This document shows, piece by piece, positions 13,878-22,012 of a stretch of DNA of 64,000 bases; position 1 is the first letter of the stretch; every line of letters begins with the position of its first letter. This stretch comes from Osedax fenrisi (Eukaryota > Annelida > Polychaeta > Sabellida > Siboglinidae), in the NCBI GenBank assembly GCA_964019155.1, contig OZ025240.1:83918037-83982036 (forward strand). Direction: 5' to 3'. The notes beneath the pieces are model-generated. The model searched no databases, had not been told where the DNA came from, and saw only the letters and a list, made by a program, of their open reading frames with translations. The translations under genes were made by a program, and so were the position numbers.

Positions 13878-14038
13878 CTATAACAGATTTATAATAATAT
13901 AGATATATAATAATCAATCTATAATTTTATTATAGTTTTATTTAATAAATAATTCATTATCAATTTACAGATTTCTGGTCAGTTTCGCGGAAGAGCTCCT
14001 TTGACAATGACAAAGAAAATAAAATTTTAAATATTTAA
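78..14038 (+). CDS. Multi-exon gene, unidentified protein with SILK and RVxF-type PP1 docking motifs (5' end outside window)
   Basis: I joined 21 exons by AG/GT splice signals and codon phase: 78-190, 387-490, 1175-1255, 2073-2169, 3029-3330, 3652-3705, 4833-4924, 5392-5502, 6647-6850, 7380-7484, 7702-7770, 8096-8188, 9396-9468, 9905-10006, 10364-10426, 10642-10665, 10730-10843, 11097-11258, 12349-12420, 13174-13251, 13971-14038. The sum is 2181 nt, 727 codons including the stop, with no internal stop. Every junction is phase-compatible, which is the main evidence that the model is real. The protein is rich in Ser, Thr, Asn and charged residues, with SILK then KNVRF, a poly-Gln run and a helical C-terminus (LLKSLERLNQRLR). 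Such motif pairs occur in regulators of protein phosphatase 1; a PP1-targeting role is inference. I do not recognise the family. The true start may lie upstream, or at the ATG at 108. The eight-residue exon 10642-10665 can be skipped in frame. Confidence 0.8.
387..490 (+). CDS. Gene 1 exon
   Basis: It is bounded by CATGTAG and G|GTTTAA and reads ETDSPKEDSFRKTNDLEKAK and onward, a polar disordered segment. It starts with one carried nucleotide and ends in phase 1, forming a Gly codon with the next exon. Confidence 0.65.
1175..1255 (+). CDS. Gene 1 exon
   Basis: It sits between TTACAATAG and CCG|GTAATG and reads DVNMLKVITQQDKCPLPIAN and onward. It is GC-richer than its flanks and its phases match both neighbours. 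Confidence 0.75.
1314..1452. mobile_element. Small hAT-type MITE with perfect 8-bp target duplication
   Basis: This 139-bp element starts CAGTGATGGACA and ends with the inverse of TAGTGATGGGCA. Identical 8-bp repeats GTCGTACC (1306-1313 and 1453-1460) flank it. The terminal bases and 8-bp duplication are hAT hallmarks. The interior is unusually rich in GATCC/CCGATC motifs. It has no coding capacity and lies in an intron of gene 1. Confidence 0.85.
1738..1890 (+). repeat. Dispersed repeat, copy 1
   Basis: About 150 bp here match 5180-5335 in the same orientation (shared cores include CTTGATTCTGATGAT and CAAATCAATATATTTCACAT). Copies lie in two introns of gene 1. No terminal structure is visible. 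Confidence 0.7.
1949..1998. repeat. (TA)n microsatellite
   Basis: This is an uninterrupted AT dinucleotide tract of about 50 bp in an intron of gene 1. Confidence 0.95.
2073..2169 (+). CDS. Gene 1 exon, poly-Ala segment
   Basis: It begins after TTCAG and ends GATAG|GTTAAT. It reads ALDIAAAAATNDTANNNYVN and onward. A second AG five bases upstream (2067) would break phase, so the acceptor at 2072 is preferred. It ends in phase 2. Confidence 0.7.
3029..3330 (+). CDS. Gene 1 largest exon
   Basis: This 302-bp exon between TTCCGCAG and AACG|GTGCGT has a GC-rich, fully open frame starting KPYDYQRYNGLQPCDAPPKG. It is rich in Ser, Thr and Pro with no recognisable domain. The antisense open frame here is a shadow. 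It ends in phase 1. Confidence 0.85.
3652..3705 (+). CDS. Gene 1 small exon
   Basis: 54 bp between ACTACAG and TCAG|GTTTAT read NENTLTWKAIAVENTQS. It is phase 1 on both sides, so it is skippable without a frameshift. Confidence 0.7.
3827..4425. mobile_element. TTAA-flanked MITE, GGGGACGAGATACC ends
   Basis: The 599-bp element starts GGGGACGAGATACCAT and ends with the near-perfect inverse (ATGGTATCGTGTCCCC). It is flanked by TTAA (3823-3826) and TGAA (4426-4429), consistent with one decayed TTAA target duplication. The interior is AT-rich with a poly-T run and no open frame. TTAA duplications suggest piggyBac-like mobilisation. Confidence 0.7.
4833..4924 (+). CDS. Gene 1 exon, Ser/Arg/Lys-rich
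   Basis: It lies between CACACAATAG and CCTAAG|GTAGCT and reads DDTDKNTSRRSSQRKERSPS and onward, ending SPNKSPK. It is a basic, phosphorylatable linker directly before the SILK exon and ends in phase 0. Confidence 0.8.
5180..5335 (+). repeat. Dispersed repeat, copy 2
   Basis: This is the second copy of the about 150-bp repeat at 1738-1890, clearly diverged by point changes and small gaps. Confidence 0.7.
5392..5502 (+). CDS. Gene 1 exon with SILK motif
   Basis: After CAAATAG the frame opens SILKVKGSIQYSQGRRVVRC and continues to SLEITSSKS. Joined to the preceding exon it reads SPKSILK, a match to the PP1-binding SILK motif. The donor TCG|GTTTGT gives phase 0, as the next exon needs. A stronger-looking GTAAGT at 5525 would be out of phase. 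Confidence 0.75.
5580..5651 (+). repeat. 36-bp tandem duplication
   Basis: Two perfect adjacent 36-bp units, containing TCACTGCATTCATGCTATAG, lie in the intron after the SILK exon. Confidence 0.9.
5740..5909. mobile_element. Truncated TTAA-type MITE end
   Basis: The right end, GATACCCCC followed by TTAA (5910-5913), matches the right end of the MITE ending at 54428. The inward sequence shares a TTTCAGAAATATTG-like core. No matching left end is visible, so the left boundary given is a guess. Confidence 0.35.
6338..6622 (+). mobile_element. tRNA-derived SINE, family 1, copy a
   Basis: The tRNA-like head has an A-box (TTAGCTCAGCAGG) near 6342 and a decayed B-box. The body contains the family blocks AAAATGGGTCTTA, ATATAATTGAGTAT and AAACTATATCTAAATTCCT. 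The tail is AAC/AACAAT-rich and ends about 25 bp before the acceptor of the exon at 6647. Confidence 0.75.
6647..6850 (+). CDS. Gene 1 exon with RVxF-type motif
   Basis: 204 bp in phase 0 between AATCGCAG and ACCAAG|GTTTAG. The frame opens LKKKKNVRFADDPTEDNASC, so KNVRF fits the [KR]-x-[VI]-x-[FW] PP1 docking pattern. An acidic patch, a Ser-rich run and a basic end (RIPRRRFTP) follow. SINE copies a and b lie close on either side. Other open frames across it are shadows. Confidence 0.85.
6893..7081 (+). mobile_element. tRNA-derived SINE, family 1, copy b (5' truncated)
   Basis: It starts near the B-box region (GGTCGAGCTCAGTTCGGACC) and keeps the body blocks CGACTTCGAAGGGACATTAG and GTGAAAACTTCATCTAA. 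The A-box is missing. It begins about 43 bp after the exon ending at 6850. Confidence 0.75.
7380..7484 (+). CDS. Gene 1 exon
   Basis: It lies between AATGCGCAG and GTAGAG|GTACGC, phase 0 at both ends. It reads IVEAKQSSSTMEDEEKPLDL and ends DDDINKLWVE, the start of a predicted helix continuing into the next exon. Confidence 0.85.
7702..7770 (+). CDS. Gene 1 exon beginning GTAAGA
   Basis: 69 bp after GCCTAG read VRTCLKATRTAKEECEEAGA then RIK, ending AAG|GTTTTC, phase 0. The first six bases look like a splice donor directly after an acceptor, the layout of a recursive splice site. A 220-nt pyrimidine-rich stretch follows the exon. Confidence 0.8.
7771..7989 (+). promoter_or_regulatory. Long intronic polypyrimidine tract ending in CAG
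   Basis: About 220 nt are dominated by C and T (repeated TCTTCC and CTTCTC) and end CCATTACAG at 7989. The sequence after that AG starts TAAATGATGC, which would stop translation at once in phase 0. It may be a decoy acceptor, a splicing-regulatory tract or a decayed CTT repeat. Confidence 0.45.
8096..8188 (+). CDS. Gene 1 exon, Ser/Asn-rich
   Basis: 93 bp in phase 0 between TTATACAG and TTCCAG|GTTAAT read SSSTSRLTESINSSRIQQSI, then an Asn-rich run. Confidence 0.8.
9396..9468 (+). CDS. Gene 1 exon, basic
   Basis: It lies between TTGACAG and TCAG|GTTAGA and reads RDRKTRPKTKFSMVALNKYN then NKKS. It starts in phase 0 and ends in phase 1. Confidence 0.75.
9905..10006 (+). CDS. Gene 1 exon with poly-Gln tract
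   Basis: It lies between TTAACAG and AGAG|GTAAAC, phase 1 on both sides. It reads ALLQQRRIQSAPILNSYRHH, then a run of ten Gln. Reading past the donor gives a spurious 65-residue open frame. Confidence 0.8.
10364..10426 (+). CDS. Gene 1 exon
   Basis: 63 bp between ATTTTTTAG and AAAG|GTATTA read NVKPSLNDYRNTPYNNEASK. It is phase 1 to phase 1, so it is skippable. Confidence 0.7.
10508..10541. repeat. (TA)n microsatellite
   Basis: An uninterrupted TA tract in an intron of gene 1. Confidence 0.95.
10642..10665 (+). CDS. Gene 1 putative micro-exon
   Basis: 24 bp between TTATTTTTAG and AAAT|GTAGAT encode ANISEFRK, phase 1 on both sides. The next intron would be only 64 bp. The neighbours are also in phase without it, so it may be optional or not an exon. 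Confidence 0.4.
10730..10843 (+). CDS. Gene 1 exon, helical
   Basis: After CATATAG it reads SDSLQLFMKAEELSNSNLQT and onward to LILQSN. Donor AATC|GTTAAT gives phase 1, matching the next exon. Unspliced, the frame stops at 10846-10848, so an alternative 3' end here is possible. Confidence 0.75.
11097..11258 (+). CDS. Gene 1 exon, GC-rich
   Basis: 162 bp between ACGATAG and AGAG|GTTAGC read GDEQEPLYAADNRLQSFNNG and end IHAPTHTQYR. An internal GTACAT at 11224 is an alternative donor but gives the wrong phase. The antisense frame is a shadow. Confidence 0.8.
11404..11655 (+). mobile_element. tRNA-derived SINE, family 1, copy c
   Basis: This is the best-preserved head. The A-box TGGCTCGGCTGG is at 11410-11421 and the B-box GGTTCAAGCC at 11455-11464. 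The family body follows (AAAATGGGTCTTA, TCGGCTCTCGTTAAAACCA, CGGCTTCGAAGGGACATTAG, CTTGGATGGGATGAAAG). The head does not close a tRNA acceptor stem, so it is a SINE, not a tRNA gene. Confidence 0.85.
12349..12420 (+). CDS. Gene 1 exon, coiled-coil-like
   Basis: It lies between ACTACAG and AGAG|GTTATA and reads KTNLSIEEQQLLKSLERLNQ then RLR, with heptad-like Leu spacing. Phase 1 on both sides. Confidence 0.8.
13174..13251 (+). CDS. Gene 1 exon
   Basis: After CAAATAG it reads NEERYNSQTVNNFSSKYINS then VSSHS, ending T|GTATCC in phase 1. A donor at 13239 gives the same phase and a four-residue-shorter product. The exon is skippable. Confidence 0.6.
13840..13875. repeat. (TA)n microsatellite
   Basis: A TA tract about 95 bp upstream of the last exon of gene 1. 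Confidence 0.95.
13971..14038 (+). CDS. Gene 1 terminal exon
   Basis: After TTTACAG it reads FWSVSRKSSFDNDKENKILN then I and TAA at 14036-14038. A candidate polyadenylation signal lies 147 bp downstream. An alternative last exon pair may lie at 17155-17326. Confidence 0.75.
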
Positions 14039-14184
14039 TATAATTAATATATGTAATATACATAATTTACAAGTTATTAACTATATTTATATATATATAA
14101 ATATTACAATCAAAGTGAACTTTATTCCATAATAATTATATATTTATTTTATTTCTATTCAGTATTTATTTTGTAACAGCAGTT

Positions 14185-14190
14185 AATAAA
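14185..14190 (+). promoter_or_regulatory. Candidate polyadenylation signal AATAAA
   Basis: It is the first AATAAA I see after the stop codon of gene 1. In AT-rich DNA this hexamer is common by chance. Confidence 0.35.
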
Positions 14191-14199
14191 CTAATTTTA

Positions 14200-15264
14200 T
14201 TTGTAAAATACGATAAATATTGTGGAATTTGATTATGGAACGTAAGTATTACAGATATGCCTTACTACTAGTATTTTCTTTCGTAACTTCGTATACTATA
14301 TTTTATTACACCGAATAAATAATAAAATACTAATATATTATATTTTATTTAATTGATATTATTAATAATAATGTATTATATTTTATTACACCAAATAAAT
14401 TATATTTAATATCCTCATTATTAGTCAATAGTATTGACTCAATACACATATATGTAAATATTATATATAATAATTATTAGTTACAATAGATTTATTCATG
14501 ACTAATATAAATAATATCAAAGAATCTATCAAATATAATTAATCATACCCATCAGTACTCGATACTACCTTAATGCACAGTTATGCCCTATAACACACTA
14601 TTTATAAGTGTAACATATGGTAATATATATCTTGTTCTCATCCATTGCTATAGTTTCATAGAAAATAGCCACTTTAACATTGTATATTCATAATTTAAAA
14701 AAAAATCCTATTTTATCTCTATTACTTTGAAACCCTACATCATATCTTTATGAAATTATATTCACTACTAATTGCATAATTGGTTCATATCATTTGACGT
14801 GTATCATAAATTTAGATTATTAAACTTTTAATCAAATATTTTATTTATTCTCATTGTGTTCCTCACTAAGCTATGTCCTTGGTCCTATTATTTCTTAATA
14901 TATTACCAATTTGTGATATCTTTGAATTATATATTTATATTATATATCATTTATACTATTAGAGCTAATATAACTGTATTACTGATTTATAAATCTTATG
15001 ATATTGGTTCTCTCTTAATTCACTCTATCTAAATATAAATATTTCTAATCCGTACCACCACACTATTATCACCCTTTTATATTATTAATGACTTCTTTCA
15101 TCTCGATTGTTCTAATATAACACATAAACTCTCATTTTTATATTTATATTCACAATGTATTTCAAACTATTAATCTTGGACCATTTATTAAGTAATATCT
15201 GATGAATATTTAAGACGCCTTATTAAATTTATTTCATAAGTAAAGTTAATTTATAATATATATT
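14200..15264. other. AT-rich spacer
   Basis: I see no convincing exon, repeat structure or open frame here. Confidence 0.6.
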
Positions 15265-15272
15265 CTCTAGAG

Positions 15273-16989
15273 CAGGGGTTCTTAAACTTTTTTTGTCATG
15301 ACCCTTTTCATAAAATAAAATGTTACTATTACCCACAATTATTTTGAAAATAAAAAACAGATTTGCTTAAAATATTCATTGAATCATTCATGATTTGAGA
15401 CTTTGTTTTTTTATATACTAAATTTGAAATATTCGGCAAAGTCTTGTTTAAAATGCATATCAGTTCTCATTCTGCTTTAAGTTTATTTCTAGCTTTTGAT
15501 TTTATATTCAATAATGTAGAAAATCCTTTTCCGCATAAATATATTGATGACAATAGTAAAAGTATTCGCATGCACTTTTTCGGCCTATTTTGGATATTGT
15601 GAAGATATCGTTGTCCAGAAATCTGATATGTTTTCTTTTTGTTTGAATACATTTTCATGGATGTATTATTTACTAAACTAAGAAATTCGTTTTCCATTTC
15701 CTCAGGAATAGGAAATGTATAATCCATAATATAATAAACGGATGTTCTGTACTTTTACCTTGAGATAAAAAATGGATTTTTAATTAATCCATGAGCTCAA
15801 ATACATGTGCTATAACAATACCTTTCGACAACCATCTGACAGCCGTATAATAAAGAAGGTCCTTGTTAGTAGAATTCAACTCTTGACAAAAAAACCGAAA
15901 AATACGTGTATTAAGTGCACTTTTTAAAATAAAATTAACCATTTTGATGTTTGTAAATCGATTTCATATTAATAGGAAGAGTTTTCGACGCTAAAGCTTC
16001 TAGATGAATCATGCAATATATAATTATAGTGATATCTGGATTCTTATTTTTTACTAAAGTTGCAAATCCTGATTTTGATCCTATAGGCTTATAGCATTGC
16101 TGGAGCTCCATCTGTGCATACACCAGTTAATACTGACCAAGATAGTTCTTCTTTTTCGAAAAATTCTGAAAATATGTTCATTATATCAATAATTGAATGC
16201 CGAGCAAGCTCGACCTGGTAAGATAAGGTATATCAATAGTCTCTGTCGTTGTTTTTAAAGGTTACAAAATATAAATTCTTCTTCAACTTTGCTATCGCGA
16301 ATGTAACGTACATGTACTAATAACTGTGAGATGTGAGAAATATCTATATATTCATCGAGTTGTAAAAAAAAAAGAAGTGAGATTCTAATGTTTTTTATTA
16401 CTTGTAATTTAATGTCTTCTGACATTTAATCAATTCTATTTTTAATTGTATCATTGGATAAACTAATCTGACTCAATATGTATACATATTTCTGTTCCAA
16501 AAGCAATTTGGCAGTTTTAATTATACAATGAAACCATAGGGTGTCAATACAGTTTCTCCTATTGTGTATGCTTTTTTGATTGGCAATAATAAGCGCTATT
16601 TCATAGGATGCTCTTGTAACGTTACTTGATTGAAACATTACACTTGAATCATTGTCCAAACGTTATCGTTTAAGTTGAGTTTTTTTAAACTTGAAAAACT
16701 CAATAGAGGGGCGTAATGCTCTATAGAGAAAATATTATAATTGCTACTTGTTTTGGCTCGCAGGAAAATTTAACTCGTAGAATAGCTGACTTGATTCTAA
16801 ACATATCATTTAAATATTGAGAATGTAATTGTTCACCAATAATAATACTAATTGAGATTTACTATTACACGGAATTTTCAGAGAAATCTTCTTTTTAAAA
16901 TTTAATATTATTAATAAAAAACCCCATGACCCTTTGAAAAATACCTATGACCCTTTTTTGGGTCATGACCCATAGTTTAAGAACCCCTG
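15273..16989 (-). mobile_element. Broken hAT transposon, ZBED5/FAM200-like
   Basis: The ends are inverted copies of CAGGGGTTCTTAAACT, flanked by perfect 8-bp duplications CTCTAGAG (15265-15272 and 16990-16997). These are hAT hallmarks. Transposase pieces lie on the minus strand between the ends. At 1717 bp it is too short for a full transposase of this type; the N-terminal zinc-finger part and central segments are missing. Confidence 0.93.
15390..16659 (-). pseudogene. hAT transposase remnant
   Basis: On the minus strand, in transposase order: 16659-16426 contains ASYEIALIIANQKSIHN and ISLSNDTIKNRID; 16123-15935 contains SKSGFATLVKNKNPDI and LEALASKTLP; 15727-15467 contains IYLCGKGFSTLLNIKSKARN, the C-terminal hAT dimerisation region, with decayed sequence to about 15390. 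These resemble domesticated ZBED5/FAM200-type hAT proteins. Frameshifts and stops separate the blocks and part of the catalytic core is gone, so it cannot be active. Confidence 0.88.
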
Positions 16990-17154
16990 CTCTAGAGTAA
17001 TAAAATAATGTTATAAAAGATTTTTCTTCAGAATTCTCATATTTAATAAGGCATCATATTTCGTGTATACATTTTATTTTATTGGATTTAGTTTATAAAT
17101 ATATACAGAAGAGAGTTAATGTGTAATTAAATGAACAAATACCTAGTATTACAG

Positions 17155-17196
17155 AAGAGGTTCAAGAAGATGGAAAAACTAAGGAAACCCTAGGAC
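17155..17196 (+). CDS. Candidate exon (possible alternative 3' end of gene 1 or separate gene)
   Basis: After TATTACAG the frame reads EVQEDGKTKETLG, ending C|GTTAAT in phase 1. It accepts the phase-1 end of any late exon of gene 1. The evidence is splice signals and composition only. Confidence 0.35.
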
Positions 17197-17261
17197 GTTA
17201 ATAAAAGTACCCATGAATATGTATTATATAGATATTGTATAGTATTATATCTTGTCATTAG

Positions 17262-17326
17262 CTGGCAATAACCCGAAAAGACCAAGGTCTTATTTTGAAG
17301 CCATTTGGAAACGAAGAAAGAAATGA
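17262..17326 (+). CDS. Candidate terminal exon
   Basis: After GTCATTAG it reads GNNPKRPRSYFEAIWKRRKK then TGA at 17324-17326, in phase with 17155-17196 across a 65-bp intron. AATAAA occurs at 17353. The basic, aromatic C-terminus looks protein-like, but I cannot assign it. Confidence 0.4.
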
Positions 17327-17943
17327 AAAAAAAGAACGACATTAATTACTCCAATAAACTATATCTATCTATTATATATAGCAAAAGAAATAAAACGAAT
17401 ACAAATACGGTTAATTTTTTTATTAAATTAACACTGGGATATTTGGTATGACTCATGGGGACTAGTATTGGGAGGTTGAAGAGGCTCTTATTGCTGGGTT
17501 AGAGAGGCTCATAGGCAAGTAGATCTCCATATTTCAGTTCTTGCGGTATTGTGTAGTTTGCAGTATATGTGTCTTTACTGCAGAGTATGTTATATTTATA
17601 TAAACTTATAGAATAAGTCATTTTATCAGATATATTTATGTCACAATTGTATTATATTTAAACTTTATTAAATTTAATTGTATTATATTATGGACTCATA
17701 TATGCTATATATTCTATACAAATTAATAGTAGTAGTATAATAATAGAAATTATATTTTCAAATTTAAATATGTATTGTGAATAAATAAATGAAATAATAC
17801 AAAATTAAATAATAATAAATTAATAACTAACAGTGATATTTTCCTTAATATTTTTCTGATTGTAATTCTTATTTGTAGAATCCAGGGGGAATAATAAAAC
17901 CAGTTATACTTCTCTGGTGTAGGCATATATATTCCACTATATA
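17327..17943. other. AT-rich spacer
   Basis: I see no supported gene. A short GC-richer patch at 17445-17545 has no recognisable structure. Confidence 0.5.
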
Positions 17944-18192
17944 TATATCGAAGATCGGATGTGAATATTTAGCTTTAAAACAATTTATTTTAAAATTTCG
18001 GCCCCCATTGACATTACTTGAGGGGGCCCTCCTATCTTACATTCATGAGGAAAACTAAAGGACGACAGTGTTAACGTTAGCGCTGTTTCTGATTGTTTGC
18101 GTGTGCTTGATGCACGGAGAGGTTCGCATCTTATATATACTATATGTCATACACACATACATATATGTATGTATGTATGACATATAATATAT
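17944..18192 (+). repeat. GC-rich tandem repeat, copy 1
   Basis: About 250 bp starting TATATCGAAGATCGGAT, with GACATTACTTGAGGGGGCCC, GCACGGAGAGGTTCG and an ACACATAC/GTATGTAT foldback near the end. It is repeated at 18271-18520. Confidence 0.85.
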
Positions 18193-18270
18193 TACTATTA
18201 ATATTAAAGAATGATAGCATTGAAAGTACAATATCAGGATTGTTCGTGTGGTTGTGTATGCTTGACGCCC

Positions 18271-18520
18271 TATATCGAAGATCGGATATGAATCTTTAGC
18301 TTTAAATCCATTTATTTTAAAATTTCGGCCCACTTTGACATTACTTGAGGGGGCCCTAGCTTATATTCACGAGGATGACTAAAGGACGATAGCGTTAACG
18401 CTGTCTCCGATTGTTTGTGTTTGCTTGACGCACGGAGAGGTTCGAATCTTATATATATACTATATGTCACATACACACACATATGTGTATGTATGTATGT
18501 ATGTATGACATATAATATAT
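18271..18520 (+). repeat. GC-rich tandem repeat, copy 2
   Basis: This is the second copy in the same orientation, with scattered substitutions. The linker between copies (GTTGTGTATGCTTGACGCCC) resembles an internal segment, suggesting a third partial unit. Unit identity is unknown. Confidence 0.85.
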
Positions 18521-18607
18521 GACTATAACGACGATGATGATGGCAGAGATGAAATAACAGTCCTGTATGACTATGGCGAAAACCATATGAAAGGATGCAA
18601 ATCTACA

Positions 18608-19409
18608 GTCACATGAGTCAGCCTCTCTTTCGCGTCATAGAGGTCATCGCTAAAGGTCATACGCGCGACTGGTGAATATCAGACAGTATTTCATGTTTGG
18701 TATCGCTACAGTGGTTATATCACTTGTAGAGATGTAATGGTGGAGTTTATTTGTAAATTATGACTTAAAAAAGACATGGAACAAAAATTGTAAATGAATA
18801 AAATGTTATATATATATTCTATAATTATGTACTATAATTTGGAAATTATTGATATCTATTTTGTCATGTATTTGATAACAATATCTGTGTATTTATTACA
18901 GTGTCTGATCTAAACATGGGTATAAACAATGTACATAATTTTATATATGTCATTAATTAATTAATTCATTCATTCAAATCTACAATTATTAAACTATTAA
19001 TGAATTATTTAATTGTTACTAATATTTTATTAAAAATACTCATATTATAATAATGGAAAAAATCAAAAAAAAAAGGAAAATACTATAACTTTTATCATGT
19101 TGGCAAGTAAATATAATTATATATTTATATGGAAACCTATGTATGATGTGCATTATACACAGATTTCTATAGATTATCATGAAGAATTTAATGCATTATT
19201 TATTGCATTATATTATTATAAAATAGAAAAAACATAAATATACTTGTAATATATAATTTATAAAAGTATACTTATCTTATGTTAATGTTACAGATATATG
19301 TTAAATATATCGAATAAACTCCACCATCACCGCAAACATGATAACCTGGATGATAGTATACTCGCGCATATGACCTCTACGACGAGAAATAGAGGCTAGT
19401 TCATGTGAC
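18608..19409. repeat. Large imperfect inverted repeat
   Basis: 18608-18753 (GTCACATGAG to GGTGGAGTTTATTTG) recurs inverted at 19311-19409 (CGAATAAACTCCACC to TTCATGTGAC). The spacer is about 560 bp of AT-rich DNA. It could be a MITE with long arms or two inverted copies of an unknown repeat. No target duplication is evident. Confidence 0.75.
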
Positions 19410-19812
19410 CTTCACGCTCGTACAAAGCTCGGACAACGACTCCACAGGTGGAACGAAAACCAAGATTAAATCCTTATCCTAACGAGATGTCCGCGGATGA
19501 CAGGAAGATGTAGAATCTGAATGATTTCTTAATGAGGTCACGATAATGTTGCTGGCAGTGTATCGAGTGTAACATCAAACGGCAGCGAATCCTAAGTATG
19601 GGAAAGTTATGATTATATGTATGTTTATATATCTGTTTAACACACTGTGTATACTTAGTATGCATTTCACCATAACTATATAGGGTTTAAATAATGCGTT
19701 TAAATGATAAATATATTACGTAACATATTGTGTATTACAAAACAAAGTGTGGGTTATTTATAATATGTATTTAATATTTGTAATGCGTGAATGTATATAT
19801 AATGTTAATAAG

Positions 19813-19817
<5 letters not shown>
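19410..19817. other. Unassigned GC-richer stretch
   Basis: It adjoins the inverted repeat and contains no supported exon. The antisense open frame at 19474-19665 has no recognisable motif. Confidence 0.45.

Positions 19818-19882
<65 letters not shown>
19818..19882. repeat. (TA)n microsatellite, left flank of a MITE
   Basis: A 65-bp TA tract resumes at 20704 after the inserted element. Antisense it reads as an artefactual Ile/Tyr run. Confidence 0.95.
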
Positions 19883-19885
<3 letters not shown>

Positions 19886-20700
19886 TAAAACCTCTCTATA
19901 AGAAACCTCTTTATAAGAAAAACCTCTTTATAAGAAAATTGTTTACACATTTGGTTTGAATTCAACCTTTTCCACATTAAAAAACCTCTTTATAAGAAAA
20001 TATTATAAGACAAATATAAGAAAAACCTCTTTATAAGAAACTTATTGTATGAAAAATATAAAAAATAATTATATATAAATAGAAGTATAATATATTGATA
20101 ACAATTATAGAAATGAATTATTATATAAGATATTTTTTTTTCTCTACAAATATTTTATATTACATAAATAGCTTGAAATGAGTTAAAATTAATTAATAAA
20201 TGTTATTTTTATCATTGAATTTATTAAAATTAATTAATAAATATTATTGTATATTCATAAATTTATTAAAATAAATTAATGATGTTATTTCCTTAAATTT
20301 ATTGATGATATAATTTAATATATTATAAAATTATTTATTAAATATATAATAGATTATTATACTTAGCATACAATTATATTTAGCGAATAACAATTCATGA
20401 CACTATTATGACTCTATTAATCTGTTATCTAAACATTGTACAGATACAATAATTTAAAGCAAACAATTATTAAAAACTATTTTAAATAAATCTTATTTCT
20501 AAACTATTCTTTTGATTAATACTTTTAAATACATATAAATAAATAAATATACTATATATATAACCTATAGGTTATATAATGCATTTTCAATTATAAATTA
20601 ATTCTTAAAATCAATGGAAAAGTAAAAACCTCTTTATAAGAAAACCTCTCTATAAGAAAAAAAGTACTGAAAAAAAATAGTTTCTTATAGAGAGGTTTTA

Positions 20701-20703
<3 letters not shown>
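19883..20703. mobile_element. pogo/Tigger-type MITE with subterminal repeats
   Basis: The ends are perfect 22-bp inverted repeats beginning CAGTAAAACCTCTCTATAAG, flanked by TA on both sides. This is the Tc1/mariner-pogo target preference, and the end resembles Tigger/pogo termini. The motif CCTCTTTATAAGAAA recurs several times just inside both ends. The 821-bp interior has no transposase frame. It sits inside a (TA)n tract. Confidence 0.88.

Positions 20704-20731
<28 letters not shown>
20704..20731. repeat. (TA)n microsatellite, right flank
   Basis: A continuation of the TA tract interrupted by the MITE. Confidence 0.9.
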
Positions 20732-20733
<2 letters not shown>

Positions 20734-20904
20734 TGTAGGTTTATAAATAATAAATACAAAATTATAGTGTGTGTTTATAAATAATGTATTAATTTATGGT
20801 AAATAGTTGTAAATATGTTATTATTTATGTTAAATATCTATAATATATACATATACTATTATATTATATTATTTATTATAAATGTTATATATAATTATAT
20901 ATAT

Positions 20905-20952
<48 letters not shown>

Positions 20953-21980
20953 GTGTTAAATATAAACCTAAAGTAAGAGAAAATACAAACATTAAATATA
21001 TTTCCAAACAACTGTATTTGAGATTTCATTACTTGTTCCGAAGACATGATCTGCATGGGTGGTATTATTTTTATAATATATTATTTATAATATTTTTATA
21101 ACAAATTAATCAATTAATTAATGCGTGAGCAAGAAATTGTATAATATTATTTTATATAACATATATGTATATATATATATAAATATGTACACTATATTAT
21201 GTATATTAATTATTTAATTAATATATATGTAAATTACTAGAAATAAATATTATTTAAAATAATAGTAATACAAATTGTTCTGAATATTTTGTTCATAATC
21301 TCTTAAATATAAATGTCTTAAATTAAAATGTTATACATACTACTGAGTATAACAAACCTTTATACTTGCCACCAATGAGTAAACAAATTGTCCATAGATC
21401 CATCGAGTACAAGTATAGAGCTAGAGAGAGTTCTCTAGCTCTACAAGTTCAAGATTTATTTGATAAATGAACAAACGTTACAATATTTATATATATACCA
21501 TATCCCTGGTGAGTTTTGTATATACTATTATAATATAAGCAAGGACAGTGTCCTTGATATAAGCCATAGATATGTATACATATCTATGTATACATATCTA
21601 TGATATAAGCCGATATATAAGGGATATAAGGACAATTGTCACGTAATGATTGGTTGAATATAAAATATTATAATTTAATACCCGCCAGGATAAAGTATAC
21701 TTGATAACGAGGTTTAATAATTAAAAAATTATTAACTAAATAATACATATATTTGTATCAGTACACTATAAATATATTACTATAATGCATAGATTTGTAT
21801 TTATCAGGTATTTAAACTATAAATCTATGCTATAAGCAAACTATAAACAAGGACATGTCCTTGCTATAAATCTATAATTCCTTTAATTTATTTTAATATT
21901 AACATTCCAATAATAGGTGGCGATATATAAATATTACCGAAACAATTTTATATTTGAAATAAATTTATAATGAAAAATAT
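20732..21980. other. AT-rich DNA with short perfect hairpins
   Basis: No gene seen. It contains a TA tract (20908-20945), a 12-bp-stem hairpin near 21416-21443 (TAGAGCTAGAGA paired with TCTCTAGCTCTA), and two related palindromes, AAGGACAGTGTCCTT near 21540 and CAAGGACATGTCCTTG near 21849. Confidence 0.5.
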
Positions 21981-22012
21981 CTATACCCAGCAAACAGTAA
22001 GATCAGCATAAT

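Noticed and set aside
19771..19977. Open frame with a long Ile/Tyr run (and similar ones near 41421, 41522 and 43600)
   Set aside because: Translation of (TA)n tracts.
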